Shown: piece after piece, positions 7,123 to 15,305 of the stretch
Layout of the letters: each line of letters starts with the position of its first letter
Numbering within the stretch: position 1 is the stretch's first letter
Position numbers and translations under genes: made by a program
The notes under the pieces: model-generated
What the model was told of the DNA's origin: nothing
Seen by the model: the letters and a program-made list of their open reading frames with translations, nothing else
Databases searched by the model: none
Source of the DNA: Phytopseudomonas daroniae
GTDB taxonomy: Bacteria; Pseudomonadota; Gammaproteobacteria; Pseudomonadales; Pseudomonadaceae
DNA length: 64,000 nt
Assembly (NCBI RefSeq): GCF_004327285.1
Contig: NZ_QJUI01000014.1
Location: 1 to 64,000 of the forward strand
Direction of reading: 5' to 3'

Positions 7123-8217
7123 TCAGCCGCGGCGCTCACGCAGGTAGGCGATGACCGCCGCTTCATCGCCGGCGAACTCGATTCGCTCGGCCTTGCTGTC
7201 GCGCTGATAGGCGTACATCGGGTCGTAGTACTCGCGCAGCAGACCTTCGATCCAGCCACGGTGCAGCTCTACCGTACCGCTGCGCTGCTGCTCGTTCAGG
7301 GCAGCCTGCATGATGGCCAGCAGGCGCTGATGGCGCTCACCGCCCAGACGTTTGTGGATATTGTTCAGGCTCTGCAGCAGCCGCTCGGCGAACAGTCCGA
7401 AGCCGCTGTCTTCACCCTGCACGCTGATGAACTCGGCGCACAGATTGACTACGTAGTCGCGCAGGATACGTTCGACACGGTTGTCGAAACTGTCCTCCAG
7501 CCAGACCAGCGGATAGCGCTGCATACCCTGGTACAGCGCCAGCGGCACGTTGCAGCTGCCGACGATACGCCCCTCGTCCTCCACCACGAACTGCTCGATG
7601 CCCGCCGCGCGCTTCCTGAGCAGGTCGATGGCCAGGGCATTCTCGAAGTCGATCTGTGCCGGCTGGCCGGTGGCGCGCTTGCCGAAGCTGGAGCCGCGAT
7701 GATTGGCATGGCCTTCCAGATCCAGGGCATTGGGCAATTGCGCCAGCACATCGGTCTTGCCGGTACCGGTCATGCCGCCGACGACCACGAACCGACACTG
7801 CTCCACCGCCTGTTCGAGGGTCTCCAGCAGGAAGGTGCGCATGGCCTTGTAGCCACCGACCACCCGCGGGTAGTCGATGCCGGCCTCCTTGAGCCATTGC
7901 TGGACGATCTGCGAACGCAGCCCACCACGAAAGCAGTACAGGTATCCATCCGGATTGGCCCGCGCGAACGCCACCCAGGCCTCGACCCGCTCGGCCTTGG
8001 TCTGACCGCCAACCAGCTGGTGCCCCAATCTGATGGCAGCATCCTGGCCGTGCTGCTTGTAGCAGGTGCCGACCTTCTGCCGTTCCAGGTCAGTCATCAG
8101 CGGCAGATTGAGCACACCGGGAAAGGCACCTTTGCCGAACTCCACCGGCGCGCGGGTATCCATCATCGGCACATCGGTGAGAAACAGGTCGCGGTAGTTA
8201 CGGGCGTCGTCGCGCAT
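7123..8217 (-). CDS. mnmH: tRNA 2-selenouridine synthase
   Basis: MnmH (SelU) replaces sulfur by selenium in 2-thiouridine at the wobble position of Lys, Glu and Gln tRNAs, using selenophosphate from SelD. The 364-residue protein has an N-terminal rhodanese domain with the catalytic Cys95 in YLYCFRGGLRS and a P-loop GGMTGTGKT at 147-155. The length is normal for the family. The start overlaps the selD stop by one base (TGATG), so the pair is translationally coupled. Confidence 0.95.
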   Translation of the reverse strand: MRDDARNYRDLFLTDVPMMDTRAPVEFGKGAFPGVLNLPLMTDLERQKVGTCYKQHGQDAAIRLGHQLVGGQTKAERVEAWVAFARANPDGYLYCFRGGLRSQIVQQWLKEAGIDYPRVVGGYKAMRTFLLETLEQAVEQCRFVVVGGMTGTGKTDVLAQLPNALDLEGHANHRGSSFGKRATGQPAQIDFENALAIDLLRKRAAGIEQFVVEDEGRIVGSCNVPLALYQGMQRYPLVWLEDSFDNRVERILRDYVVNLCAEFISVQGEDSGFGLFAERLLQSLNNIHKRLGGERHQRLLAIMQAALNEQQRSGTVELHRGWIEGLLREYYDPMYAYQRDSKAERIEFAGDEAAVIAYLRERRG

Positions 8218-9251
8218 CAGAACACCTCTACCGCGTGACGCTGTCGTTCGACCAGCACGCCGATGGGCGCCAGTTCCAGCCCCAGCTCGGCGGCGAGCGC
8301 AAGGAACTCGGCCTCGCCCTGCTCGCTGACGGCGATCAACAGACCGCCGCTGGTCTGCGGATCACAGAGCAGGTCGCGCTGCTCGTCACTGAGCGCCTCG
8401 ATGCGCTCGCCGTAGCTGTCGAAGTTGCGCAGCGTGCCACCCGGTACGCAACCCTCGGCGAGGTAGTGCTCGACGCCCGGCAGGCGCGGCACGGCCGCAT
8501 AGTCCAGACGCGCGCTGAGCCGCGCGCCGTCGGCCATTTCCACCAGGTGCCCGAGCAGGCCGAAGCCGGTGACGTCGGTCATCGCCGTGACCCCGGCCAG
8601 CTTGCCGAAGCGGCTGCCCGGCTTGTTCAGGGTGCACATCCAGTCGCGGGCCAGGCCGACGTCTTCGGCACGCAGCCTGGCTTTTTTCTCGGCGGTGGTG
8701 AGAATGCCGATACCCAGCGGCTTGGTCAGGTACAGCGTGTCGCCGACCTGGGCGGTGTCATTGCGCTTCATGTGTTTCTTCTGCACCACGCCGGTTACCG
8801 CCAGGCCGAAGATCGGCTCCGGCGCGTCGATGGAATGCCCGCCGGCCAGCGGAATACCGGCGGCATCGCAAACTGCGCGGCCACCCCGAATCACCTCGCG
8901 TGCGACTTCCGGCGGCAACAGATTGACCGGCCAGCCGAGAATGGCGATGGCCATCAGCGGGTCGCCGCCCATGGCGTAAATGTCGCTGATCGCATTGGTG
9001 GCGGCGATGCGGCCGAAGTCGAAGGGGTCGTCGACGATGGGCATGAAGAAGTCGGTGGTCGAGACCACGCCGCGCTCCTCGTCGAGGGCGTACACGGCGG
9101 CATCGTCCCGGGAGGCATTGCCCACCCAGAGATTCGGGTCGAGATTCTGTGCGCCGCTGCCTGCGAGGATTACCTCCAGCACCTTGGGGGAAATCTTGCA
9201 GCCGCAACCGGCACCATGGCTGTACTGGGTCAGGCGGATCGGCTCACTCAT
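8217..9251 (-). CDS. selD: Selenide, water dikinase
   Basis: SelD makes selenophosphate from selenide and ATP, the donor for selenouridine and selenocysteine. The 344-residue protein has the glycine-rich N-terminus HGAGCGCKIS with Cys16 and Lys19, equivalent to E. coli Cys17 and Lys20. A normal Cys codon is used, not Sec. Then come the AIRS-type ATP domains. The ATG at 9251 gives the standard N-terminus; an upstream extension lacks support. It is co-transcribed with mnmH and divergent from an ABC importer. Confidence 0.95.
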   Translation of the reverse strand: MSEPIRLTQYSHGAGCGCKISPKVLEVILAGSGAQNLDPNLWVGNASRDDAAVYALDEERGVVSTTDFFMPIVDDPFDFGRIAATNAISDIYAMGGDPLMAIAILGWPVNLLPPEVAREVIRGGRAVCDAAGIPLAGGHSIDAPEPIFGLAVTGVVQKKHMKRNDTAQVGDTLYLTKPLGIGILTTAEKKARLRAEDVGLARDWMCTLNKPGSRFGKLAGVTAMTDVTGFGLLGHLVEMADGARLSARLDYAAVPRLPGVEHYLAEGCVPGGTLRNFDSYGERIEALSDEQRDLLCDPQTSGGLLIAVSEQGEAEFLALAAELGLELAPIGVLVERQRHAVEVF

Positions 9252-9410
9252 GGCAACGCTCTCGGCAACTGGGAAACAGGGCGCGGATTCTAGCAAAGCT
9301 GGTCTTTCTCGCGGCGCCTCCTATAATCGCCGCGCTCTCTAACGAATCCTTTGCAGCGCCTGTCTTGGCGCTGCTATCCGTTTTTTCCGCTATTGAACCG
9401 GAGAACTCCC

Positions 9411-10262
9411 ATGCTCAAGCGCACCCTGGCGCTCGCCGCCGGCCTCGCCCTGTCGGTTTCCGCCCTGACTGCCCACGCCGCCGAAACCCTGCGCGTATCG
9501 GCCATTCCCGACGAGGCGCCGACCGAACTGCTGCGCAAGTTCAAGCCGCTGGGGGCATACCTGGAGCAGCAATTGGGCATGCAGGTCGAGTTCGTCCCGG
9601 TGGCGGACTACCCGGCAGTGGTCGAGGCACTGGCCACCGATCGCCTCGACATGGCCTGGCTGGGCGGTTTCACCTTCGTGCAAGTGCATCTGAAGACGGG
9701 CAACGCCATTCCCCTGGTGCAGCGCGAACAGGATGCCGAGTTCACCAGCACGTTCATCACCGCCGACCCGAACGTGAAGTCGCTGGCCGACCTGAAGGGC
9801 AAGACCTTCGCCTTCGGCTCGGTGTCGTCCACCTCGGGCAGCCTGATGCCGCGCTACTTCATGCTGCAGGACGGTATCAAGCCGGAAACCTTCTTCAGCC
9901 GCGTGGCCTACTCCGGTGCCCATGACGCCACCGCCGCCTGGGTGCAGGCTGGCAAGGTCGATGCCGGCGTGCTCAACGCCAGCGTATGGGACAAGCTGGT
10001 CAACACCGGCAAGGTCGATACCGACAAGGTCAAGGTGTTCGCCACCACACCGACTTACTTCGATTACAACTGGACGGTACGCGGCACCCTCGACCCGGCA
10101 CTGGCCGAGAAGATCAAGCAGGCCTTCCTGACCCTCGACCCGGCCAATCCGGAGCACAAGGCGATCCTCGATCTGCAGGCGGCGAGCCGCTTCATCGACA
10201 CCAAGCCCGAGAACTACAAGGGCATCGAAGAGGCTGCCCGTGCTGCCGACCTGCTGAAATGA
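9411..10262 (+). CDS. PhnD-type ABC substrate-binding protein, possibly for selenium oxyanions
   Basis: A 283-residue periplasmic binding protein with a clear signal peptide (cleavage after AHA near residue 23). The fold is that of phosphate/phosphonate (PhnD) binding proteins: ADYPAVVEALATDRLDMAWL, then FGSVSSTSGSLMP, which resembles the oxyanion-binding loop. GGAG precedes ATG 9411. It heads a tightly overlapping four-gene operon divergent from selD-mnmH. Proximity to selenophosphate genes suggests selenate or selenite uptake, and I recall this family being labelled putative selenate transporter in Pseudomonas. Phosphonate or phosphite remains possible. Confidence 0.85.
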   Translation: MLKRTLALAAGLALSVSALTAHAAETLRVSAIPDEAPTELLRKFKPLGAYLEQQLGMQVEFVPVADYPAVVEALATDRLDMAWLGGFTFVQVHLKTGNAIPLVQREQDAEFTSTFITADPNVKSLADLKGKTFAFGSVSSTSGSLMPRYFMLQDGIKPETFFSRVAYSGAHDATAAWVQAGKVDAGVLNASVWDKLVNTGKVDTDKVKVFATTPTYFDYNWTVRGTLDPALAEKIKQAFLTLDPANPEHKAILDLQAASRFIDTKPENYKGIEEAARAADLLK

Positions 10263-11056
10263 CCCTGCGCCTGTCCGGCATCGGCCTCAGGCACGGCAAC
10301 GGCGTTCAGGCACTCGAGGATCTGCACCTGAGCATCGCTCGCGGCGAGCGGGTGGCGATCATCGGCCCGTCCGGCGCCGGCAAGTCGAGCCTGCTCAATC
10401 TGCTGGCCACGGCGCTGGCACCGAGCACTGGCGAGCTTGAGGTGCTTGGTGAAAGCCCCTGGCAACTGTCGAGCCACCAACGGCAGCGGCTGCGCGCGCG
10501 CATCGGCCTGATTCATCAGGCGCCGCCGCTGCCTGCGCGGCAGCGGGTGATCACTGCGGTGCTGGCCGGCAAGCTCGGCCAGTGGGGCCTGGGCAAGAGC
10601 CTGCTGAACCTGCTGCACCCATTGGACATTCCCGGCGCACGCGCCGAGCTGGCGAAGCTGGATCTGGCCGACAAGCTGTTCGCCCGCTGCGGCCAGTTGT
10701 CTGGCGGTCAGCTGCAACGGGTCGGCATTGCCCGGGCCCTGTATCAGGCGCCAGAGCTGCTGCTCGCCGACGAACCGGTCTCGGCGATGGATCCGCGCCT
10801 GGCCGAGCACACGCTGTCGTTACTCTGCCGCCATGCAGAGGCCAATCAGGTGACCTTGGTCGCCAGCCTGCATACGGTGGAACTTGCCCTGGCGCATTTC
10901 CCGCGCATCATCGGCATCCGCGATGGGCAGGTCGTCTTCGACCTGAACGCCAGCGAGGTCGACCGGCAGCGCCTGGATGCCCTGTATGCCAACGAGCAAC
11001 TGAGCCCGGCACCCCACAGCGAGGCGTCCGCCAGCCCCTGGGCGCCGCGATGCTGA
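10259..11056 (+). CDS. PhnC-type ABC transporter ATPase
   Basis: A 265-residue nucleotide-binding subunit. Walker A GPSGAGKSS is at 36-44, the signature LSGGQ at 147-151, Walker B LLLADEP at 167-173, and the switch His is in ASLHTVELA. It overlaps the binding-protein gene by four bases (ATGA) and the next permease by seven. It powers import of the ligand caught by the upstream periplasmic protein. Confidence 0.92.
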   Translation: MTLRLSGIGLRHGNGVQALEDLHLSIARGERVAIIGPSGAGKSSLLNLLATALAPSTGELEVLGESPWQLSSHQRQRLRARIGLIHQAPPLPARQRVITAVLAGKLGQWGLGKSLLNLLHPLDIPGARAELAKLDLADKLFARCGQLSGGQLQRVGIARALYQAPELLLADEPVSAMDPRLAEHTLSLLCRHAEANQVTLVASLHTVELALAHFPRIIGIRDGQVVFDLNASEVDRQRLDALYANEQLSPAPHSEASASPWAPRC

Positions 11057-11877
11057 GAAGCGACCGGCGCGATCCCGCGGCCGTTTCACGCCTGCTCCTG
11101 AGCCTGCTGGCCCTTGCCCTGCTATGGCCAGGTATCCGGCTGGCCGAGCTGGATCTGACGGTACTGCTGCAACCGAACAGCACCCAGTCGATGGGCAGCT
11201 TCCTCAAGGACTTCTGGCCGCCGGCTCAGGATGCCGACTTCCTCGCCCTGCTGCTGGACGCCACCCTGCAGACCCTGGCCATCGCCACCGCGGGCATGGC
11301 CCTGGCTCTGCTGCTGGCGGTGCCGGCAAGCCTGCTGGCCAGCCGCGCGCTGTCCTTGTCGGCGGCGTCCCGCGGCGGGCGCCCCAGCCTGCTCGGCCAA
11401 TGCCTGCGCTGGCCGGTGCGCGGGTTGCTGATCATCCTGCGCAGCGTGCCGGAAATCGTCTGGGCACTGCTGTTCGTGCGGGCCGTCGGCCTCGGCCCTA
11501 CCGCGGGCGTGCTGGCCATCGCCATCACCTACGCGGGGATGCTCGGCAAGGTCTATGCGGAAATCTTCGAATCGGTGGATCAACGTCCGGTGCACGCCCT
11601 GCTGCAATCGGGCAGCGGACGCCTGGCGGCATTCGCCTACGGTGTGTTGCCCAATGCGGCGGCGGAACTGACCTCTTACACGGTGTACCGCTGGGAATGT
11701 GCGGTACGCGCCTCGGTGGTGATGGGTTTCGTCGGTGCAGGCGGCCTGGGTCAACAGATCGACCTGTCCATGCGCATGTTCGCCGGTGCCGAGGTAGCGA
11801 GCATGTTGCTGACCTTCCTGGTGCTGGTGCTACTGGCCGACCAGCTCAGCCGCCTGCTGCGCGGGAGGTTCGCATGA
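11050..11877 (+). CDS. PhnE-type ABC permease 1
   Basis: A 275-residue inner-membrane permease with about six hydrophobic segments. The coupling-helix region is LRSVPEIVWALLFVRAVGLG, and the conserved C-terminal loop is MGFVGAGGLGQQIDLS. The first ATG, at 11050, overlaps the ATPase gene. It forms a heterodimer with the second permease; the two share the motifs RxxPExVWA and GFVGAGGLGQ. Confidence 0.9.
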   Translation: MLRSDRRDPAAVSRLLLSLLALALLWPGIRLAELDLTVLLQPNSTQSMGSFLKDFWPPAQDADFLALLLDATLQTLAIATAGMALALLLAVPASLLASRALSLSAASRGGRPSLLGQCLRWPVRGLLIILRSVPEIVWALLFVRAVGLGPTAGVLAIAITYAGMLGKVYAEIFESVDQRPVHALLQSGSGRLAAFAYGVLPNAAAELTSYTVYRWECAVRASVVMGFVGAGGLGQQIDLSMRMFAGAEVASMLLTFLVLVLLADQLSRLLRGRFA

Positions 11878-12641
11878 AGCGCCTGGGTAACGGGTTACTG
11901 GTGCTGGCCATCACCGCCGCGGTGATCGGCTCATTCATTTACCTCGGCCTGGATCTGCTCAGCCTGGTCAGCGGTGACAGCCTCGGGCAGATGGGCAGCT
12001 ACGCGCTGCGCTTCATGAGCCCGGATTTCAGCAGCGAGCACCTGCAGGCCACTGCTCGGGGTGCCATGGAAACCCTGGCCATGTCGGCGCTAGGCACCCT
12101 GCTCGCAGCCGTACTGGGCCTGTTCCTCGCCCTGCCTGCGGCTGGTCGCCTGGGCTGGCCGCTGCAAAGCGTCACGCGTTTGCTGCTCAATGCCTTACGC
12201 GCCATTCCCGAACTGGTCTGGGCGGTGCTGATGGTACTGGCCGCCGGCCTCGGCCCCAACGCCGGCACCCTGGCCCTGGCACTGCACACCGCCGGCGTGC
12301 TTGGCCGGCTGTTCGCCGAAGCGCTGGAAAACACACCACAGGAGCCAGCCGCGGCCATTCGCCTGCAGGGTGGCGGAGCGTGGATGGCCTTCTGTTACGG
12401 CACCCTGCCTTCCCTGTGGCCACAGTTGCTGGCCTATACCCTGTATCGCTGGGAAAACAATATCCGCATGGCGGCGATCATGGGCTTCGTCGGTGCAGGC
12501 GGGTTGGGCCAGATGCTGTACGTGAGCCTCAGCCTGTTTCAGGAAGCCCAGGCCAGCACGGTAATCCTTGCCATGTTGCTGCTGGTGCTCGCGGTGGATG
12601 CCTTCAGCGGCTGGACGCGGCAGCGCTGGGTGCGCAATTAA
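11874..12641 (+). CDS. PhnE-type ABC permease 2
   Basis: A 255-residue paralogue of the preceding permease, overlapping it by four bases. It shows LRAIPELVWAVLMVLAAGLG in the cytoplasmic coupling region and MGFVGAGGLGQMLYVS near the end. Having two separate permease genes matches several PhnCDE-type systems. It is the last gene of the operon; remains of an unrelated gene follow on the other strand. Confidence 0.9.
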   Translation: MKRLGNGLLVLAITAAVIGSFIYLGLDLLSLVSGDSLGQMGSYALRFMSPDFSSEHLQATARGAMETLAMSALGTLLAAVLGLFLALPAAGRLGWPLQSVTRLLLNALRAIPELVWAVLMVLAAGLGPNAGTLALALHTAGVLGRLFAEALENTPQEPAAAIRLQGGGAWMAFCYGTLPSLWPQLLAYTLYRWENNIRMAAIMGFVGAGGLGQMLYVSLSLFQEAQASTVILAMLLLVLAVDAFSGWTRQRWVRN

Positions 12642-12689
12642 TCCCGGACAGGCTTCGCCTGCTGGCGAGAAGATCAAACGGCACATCGC

Positions 12690-13005
12690 GCCTCCGTCAG
12701 GGCTCGATCGACCCTGCCAGCCGCCACCTAACGCCTGATACAACCCCACCAGCGCCAGAGAAGTTGCCTGGCTGCTGTCCACCAGTTCCTCCTCGTTGAC
12801 CAGCAAGGCGTGCTGCACCGATAGCACGTTGAGGTAGTCCACCGTGCCCTGGGCGTATTGCTGCTCTTCACAGCTTTGCGCCACGGCCTCTTGCAGATGA
12901 TCGTGACGGCGTTGCTGGGCCTGGTAGGCGGCCATGGCGTCGTCCACTTCATGCCAGGCGCCGAGTACGGTGCGCTGGTAAGCGCGTACCAACGAACCGC
13001 GGTAC
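12690..13005 (-). pseudogene. Fragment of a NodT/OprM-type outer membrane efflux gene
   Basis: On the minus strand the frame reads RAYQRTVLGAWHEVDDAMAA, then QYAQGTVDYLNVLSVQHALL and LVGLYQALGGGWQ. This is the C-terminal quarter of a TolC-superfamily outer membrane factor. No start, lipobox or N-terminal three quarters are present. Its left side runs into sequence next to the permease end, and its right side abuts the fadD1 terminator. It is a deletion remnant of an RND-type efflux operon. Confidence 0.7.
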
Positions 13006-13015
13006 TGAAGTGCAA

Positions 13016-13042
13016 TGAAAAAGGCCCTGCAGTGCAGGGCCT
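13016..13042 (-). terminator. Intrinsic terminator of fadD1
   Basis: Downstream of the fadD1 stop, the minus strand reads GGCCCTGCACTGCAGGGCC followed by TTTTTCATT. The stem is 9 bp with an immediate U-run. Confidence 0.8.
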
Positions 13043-13062
13043 CCGGTACAGCATGCGCCGGG

Positions 13063-14751
13063 CTATTTGCTGCCGAGCTTCTTCAACTCTTCGTCACGCA
13101 GCTCGCGGCGCAGGATCTTGCCGACATTGGTGGTCGGCAGGCTCTCGCGGAACTCGACCTGCTTGGGCCGCTTGTAGCCGGTGAGGTTGTCGTGCATGTG
13201 CGCCATGACCTGTTCCTTGGTCAGGGTCATGCCCGGCTTGACCACCACGAACACCTTGATCGCCTCGCCGGAACGCTCGTCCGGAACGCCGATGGCGGCG
13301 CACTGCAGCACCTCGGGCAGGGTCACCAGCACGTCTTCCAGCTCGTTGGGATAGACGTTGAAGCCGGACACCAGGATCATGTCCTTCTTGCGGTCGACGA
13401 TGCGGATGTAGCCGTCTTCCTGGATCAGACCGATGTCACCGGACTTGAACCAGCCATCGGCATCGATGACTTCGTCGGTGGCTTCCTGACGCTGCCAGTA
13501 GCCCTTCATCACCTGCGGGCCCTTGATGCACAGTTCGCCGATCTCGCCCAGCGCCAGGTCGTTGCCCTGGTCGTCGATCACCTTGAACTCAGTGGACGGC
13601 ACCGGAATACCGATGGTGCCCATCTGGATATTGGTGATGGGGTTGACCGAAGCCACCGGGCTGGTTTCCGTCAGGCCGTAGCCTTCGCAGATGGCGCAGC
13701 CGGTCACCTGTTTCCAGCGCTCGGCCGCCGCTTGCTGCAGCGCCATGCCACCGGACAGGGTGACCTTGAGCTTGGAAAAATCGAGCTTCTGGAAGCCGTC
13801 GTTGTTGCTCAGCGCCACGAACAGGGTATTGAGGCCAACGAAACCACTGAACTGGAACTTGGACAGATCCTTGACCATGGTCGGCAGGTCACGCGGATTG
13901 GTGATCAGCACGTTGTGGTTGCCGCAGTGCATCATCGCCATGCAGTGAAAGGTGAAGGCGTAGATGTGGTACAGCGGCAAAGGTGCGACCAGGATCTCGC
14001 TGCCTTCGTTGAGGTTGGAACCCATCAACTCGCGGCATTGCAGCATGTTGGCGATCAGGTTGCGGTGGGTCAGCATCGCGCCCTTGGCCACACCAGTGGT
14101 ACCGCCGGTGTATTGCAGCACGGCGACCTCGTGAGCAGCGGGGCTGGCTTCGCTCACCGCCTTGCCACGGCCCTGGCTCAGGGCGTCGGTGAGTTTGATG
14201 GCGGCTGGCAGGTTGTAGGCCGGCACCATCTTCTTCACGTACTTGACCACGGCGTTGACCAGCAGGCGCTTGAGCGGCGACAGCATGTCGCCGACCTCGG
14301 TGACGATCACCGTCGTCACGCCGGTCTTGGGCACCACCTGCTCGGCCAGGTGGGCCATGTTGGCCAGGCAGACCAGCGCCTTGGCGCCGGAATCCTTGAA
14401 CTGGTGTTCCATTTCCCGGGCGGTGTACAGCGGGTTGGTGTTGACCACCACCAGCCCGGCACGCAGAGCGCCGAAAACCACCACCGGATATTGCAGAACG
14501 TTGGGCAGTTGCACGGCGATGCGGTCGCCGGGCTGCAGATCCGTGTGCTGCTGCAGGTAGGCAGCGAAATGACCGGACAGCTCGAACAGCTGACCGTAGG
14601 TGAGGGTCTTGCCCAGATTGGTGAACGCGGGCTTGTCGGCGAACCGCTGGCAGGACTGCTTCAGCACCGCCTGAACGTTGGGGTACTGGTCGGGATCGAT
14701 CTCGGCCGCGATCCCCTCGGGATACTTGTCCGTCCAGAAGTTTTCGGTCAT
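13063..14751 (-). CDS. fadD1: Long-chain fatty acid-CoA ligase FadD1
   Basis: Activates fatty acids to acyl-CoA for beta-oxidation, coupled to uptake at the inner membrane. The 562-residue protein shows the AMP-binding signature YTGGTTGVAKG at 214-224, GYGLTETSP, and the FACS motif DGWFKSGDIG. It is very close to P. aeruginosa FadD1 (PA3299) as I remember it. The ATG at 14751 lies 9 nt after AGGAG; a GTG two codons upstream is too close to the RBS. It lies downstream of fadD2 across 554 bp of repeat-bearing DNA. Confidence 0.95.
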   Translation of the reverse strand: MTENFWTDKYPEGIAAEIDPDQYPNVQAVLKQSCQRFADKPAFTNLGKTLTYGQLFELSGHFAAYLQQHTDLQPGDRIAVQLPNVLQYPVVVFGALRAGLVVVNTNPLYTAREMEHQFKDSGAKALVCLANMAHLAEQVVPKTGVTTVIVTEVGDMLSPLKRLLVNAVVKYVKKMVPAYNLPAAIKLTDALSQGRGKAVSEASPAAHEVAVLQYTGGTTGVAKGAMLTHRNLIANMLQCRELMGSNLNEGSEILVAPLPLYHIYAFTFHCMAMMHCGNHNVLITNPRDLPTMVKDLSKFQFSGFVGLNTLFVALSNNDGFQKLDFSKLKVTLSGGMALQQAAAERWKQVTGCAICEGYGLTETSPVASVNPITNIQMGTIGIPVPSTEFKVIDDQGNDLALGEIGELCIKGPQVMKGYWQRQEATDEVIDADGWFKSGDIGLIQEDGYIRIVDRKKDMILVSGFNVYPNELEDVLVTLPEVLQCAAIGVPDERSGEAIKVFVVVKPGMTLTKEQVMAHMHDNLTGYKRPKQVEFRESLPTTNVGKILRRELRDEELKKLGSK

Positions 14752-15118
14752 GGACACCCACTCCTAAGCAACAGCTTGTCTTCACCGCGTATGCGGTTGT
14801 TTGTTGTATGTATGCCTACTGTTCGGCCCCTATGAGGCGAAAGCGGGCCGAGAGTAGCAGAGTTGCCAGATACCGACCAGAGCTCGAAACGGCCAGCCAG
14901 TACCGAAAGTGACCAAAAAAAATTAATAGTCACAAAGCTTTTTCAACCGCGATTGATCCGCAGAAGTCATCGGACGGCAGGCAAGGCCCATGATAGACGC
15001 CTGCAACTTTTTCTGCCGGGCGAGATTGGCAAGAGAGAGAAGGGATCGAAAGAGCGCAGAGCAGCGACGACGGCGGCTACGTCCAACCTCGGTCGAGTAG
15101 CGTGGGTCGAGCGCAGTC

Positions 15119-15181
15119 GTAGGATGGGTGAAACCCATCAATTGCCGATGGGTTTCACCTACGCGGCCCGACCCATCCTAC
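15119..15181. repeat. Family B palindromic repeat, copy 1
   Basis: Termini GTAGGATGGGT and ACCCATCCTAC are inverted, with an inner GAAACCCATC/GATGGGTTTC stem. A left-hand partial copy is at 47579. Confidence 0.65.
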
Positions 15182-15273
15182 GGACTAGAAGCGCGATCCG
15201 CGGGACAGCTTGAGCCGCGCAGGCGCCACTCGACGGCGAGTGAGGGATTGGCAACCATCCGGCCGGCGCCTCT

Positions 15274-15305
15274 AACTTGCCGCTTGAAGCTTGCGGCTTG
15301 TAGCT
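15274..15305. repeat. Short GCTTGAAGCTTG-type repeat at the fadD2 3' end
   Basis: Contains CGCTTGAAGCTTGCGGCTTG directly beside the fadD2 stop. A similar element sits beside the stop of the aldo/keto reductase gene (31433-31466). This is a common interspersed motif at gene ends in pseudomonads. Confidence 0.5.

Larger units (their letters stand above)
14752..15305. other. fadD1-fadD2 intergenic region with repeats
   Basis: 554 bp with no supported gene. It contains a family B palindrome at 15119-15181 and a short GCTTGAAGCTTGCGGCTTG element touching the fadD2 stop. Next to fadD1, A+T-rich DNA at 14915-14945 may hold its promoter. Confidence 0.5.

Noticed and set aside
13015..14835. 606-residue frame opposite fadD1
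   Set aside because: Shadow of a high-GC gene; His/Gln/Asp-rich composition, no domain, and fadD1 is certain.
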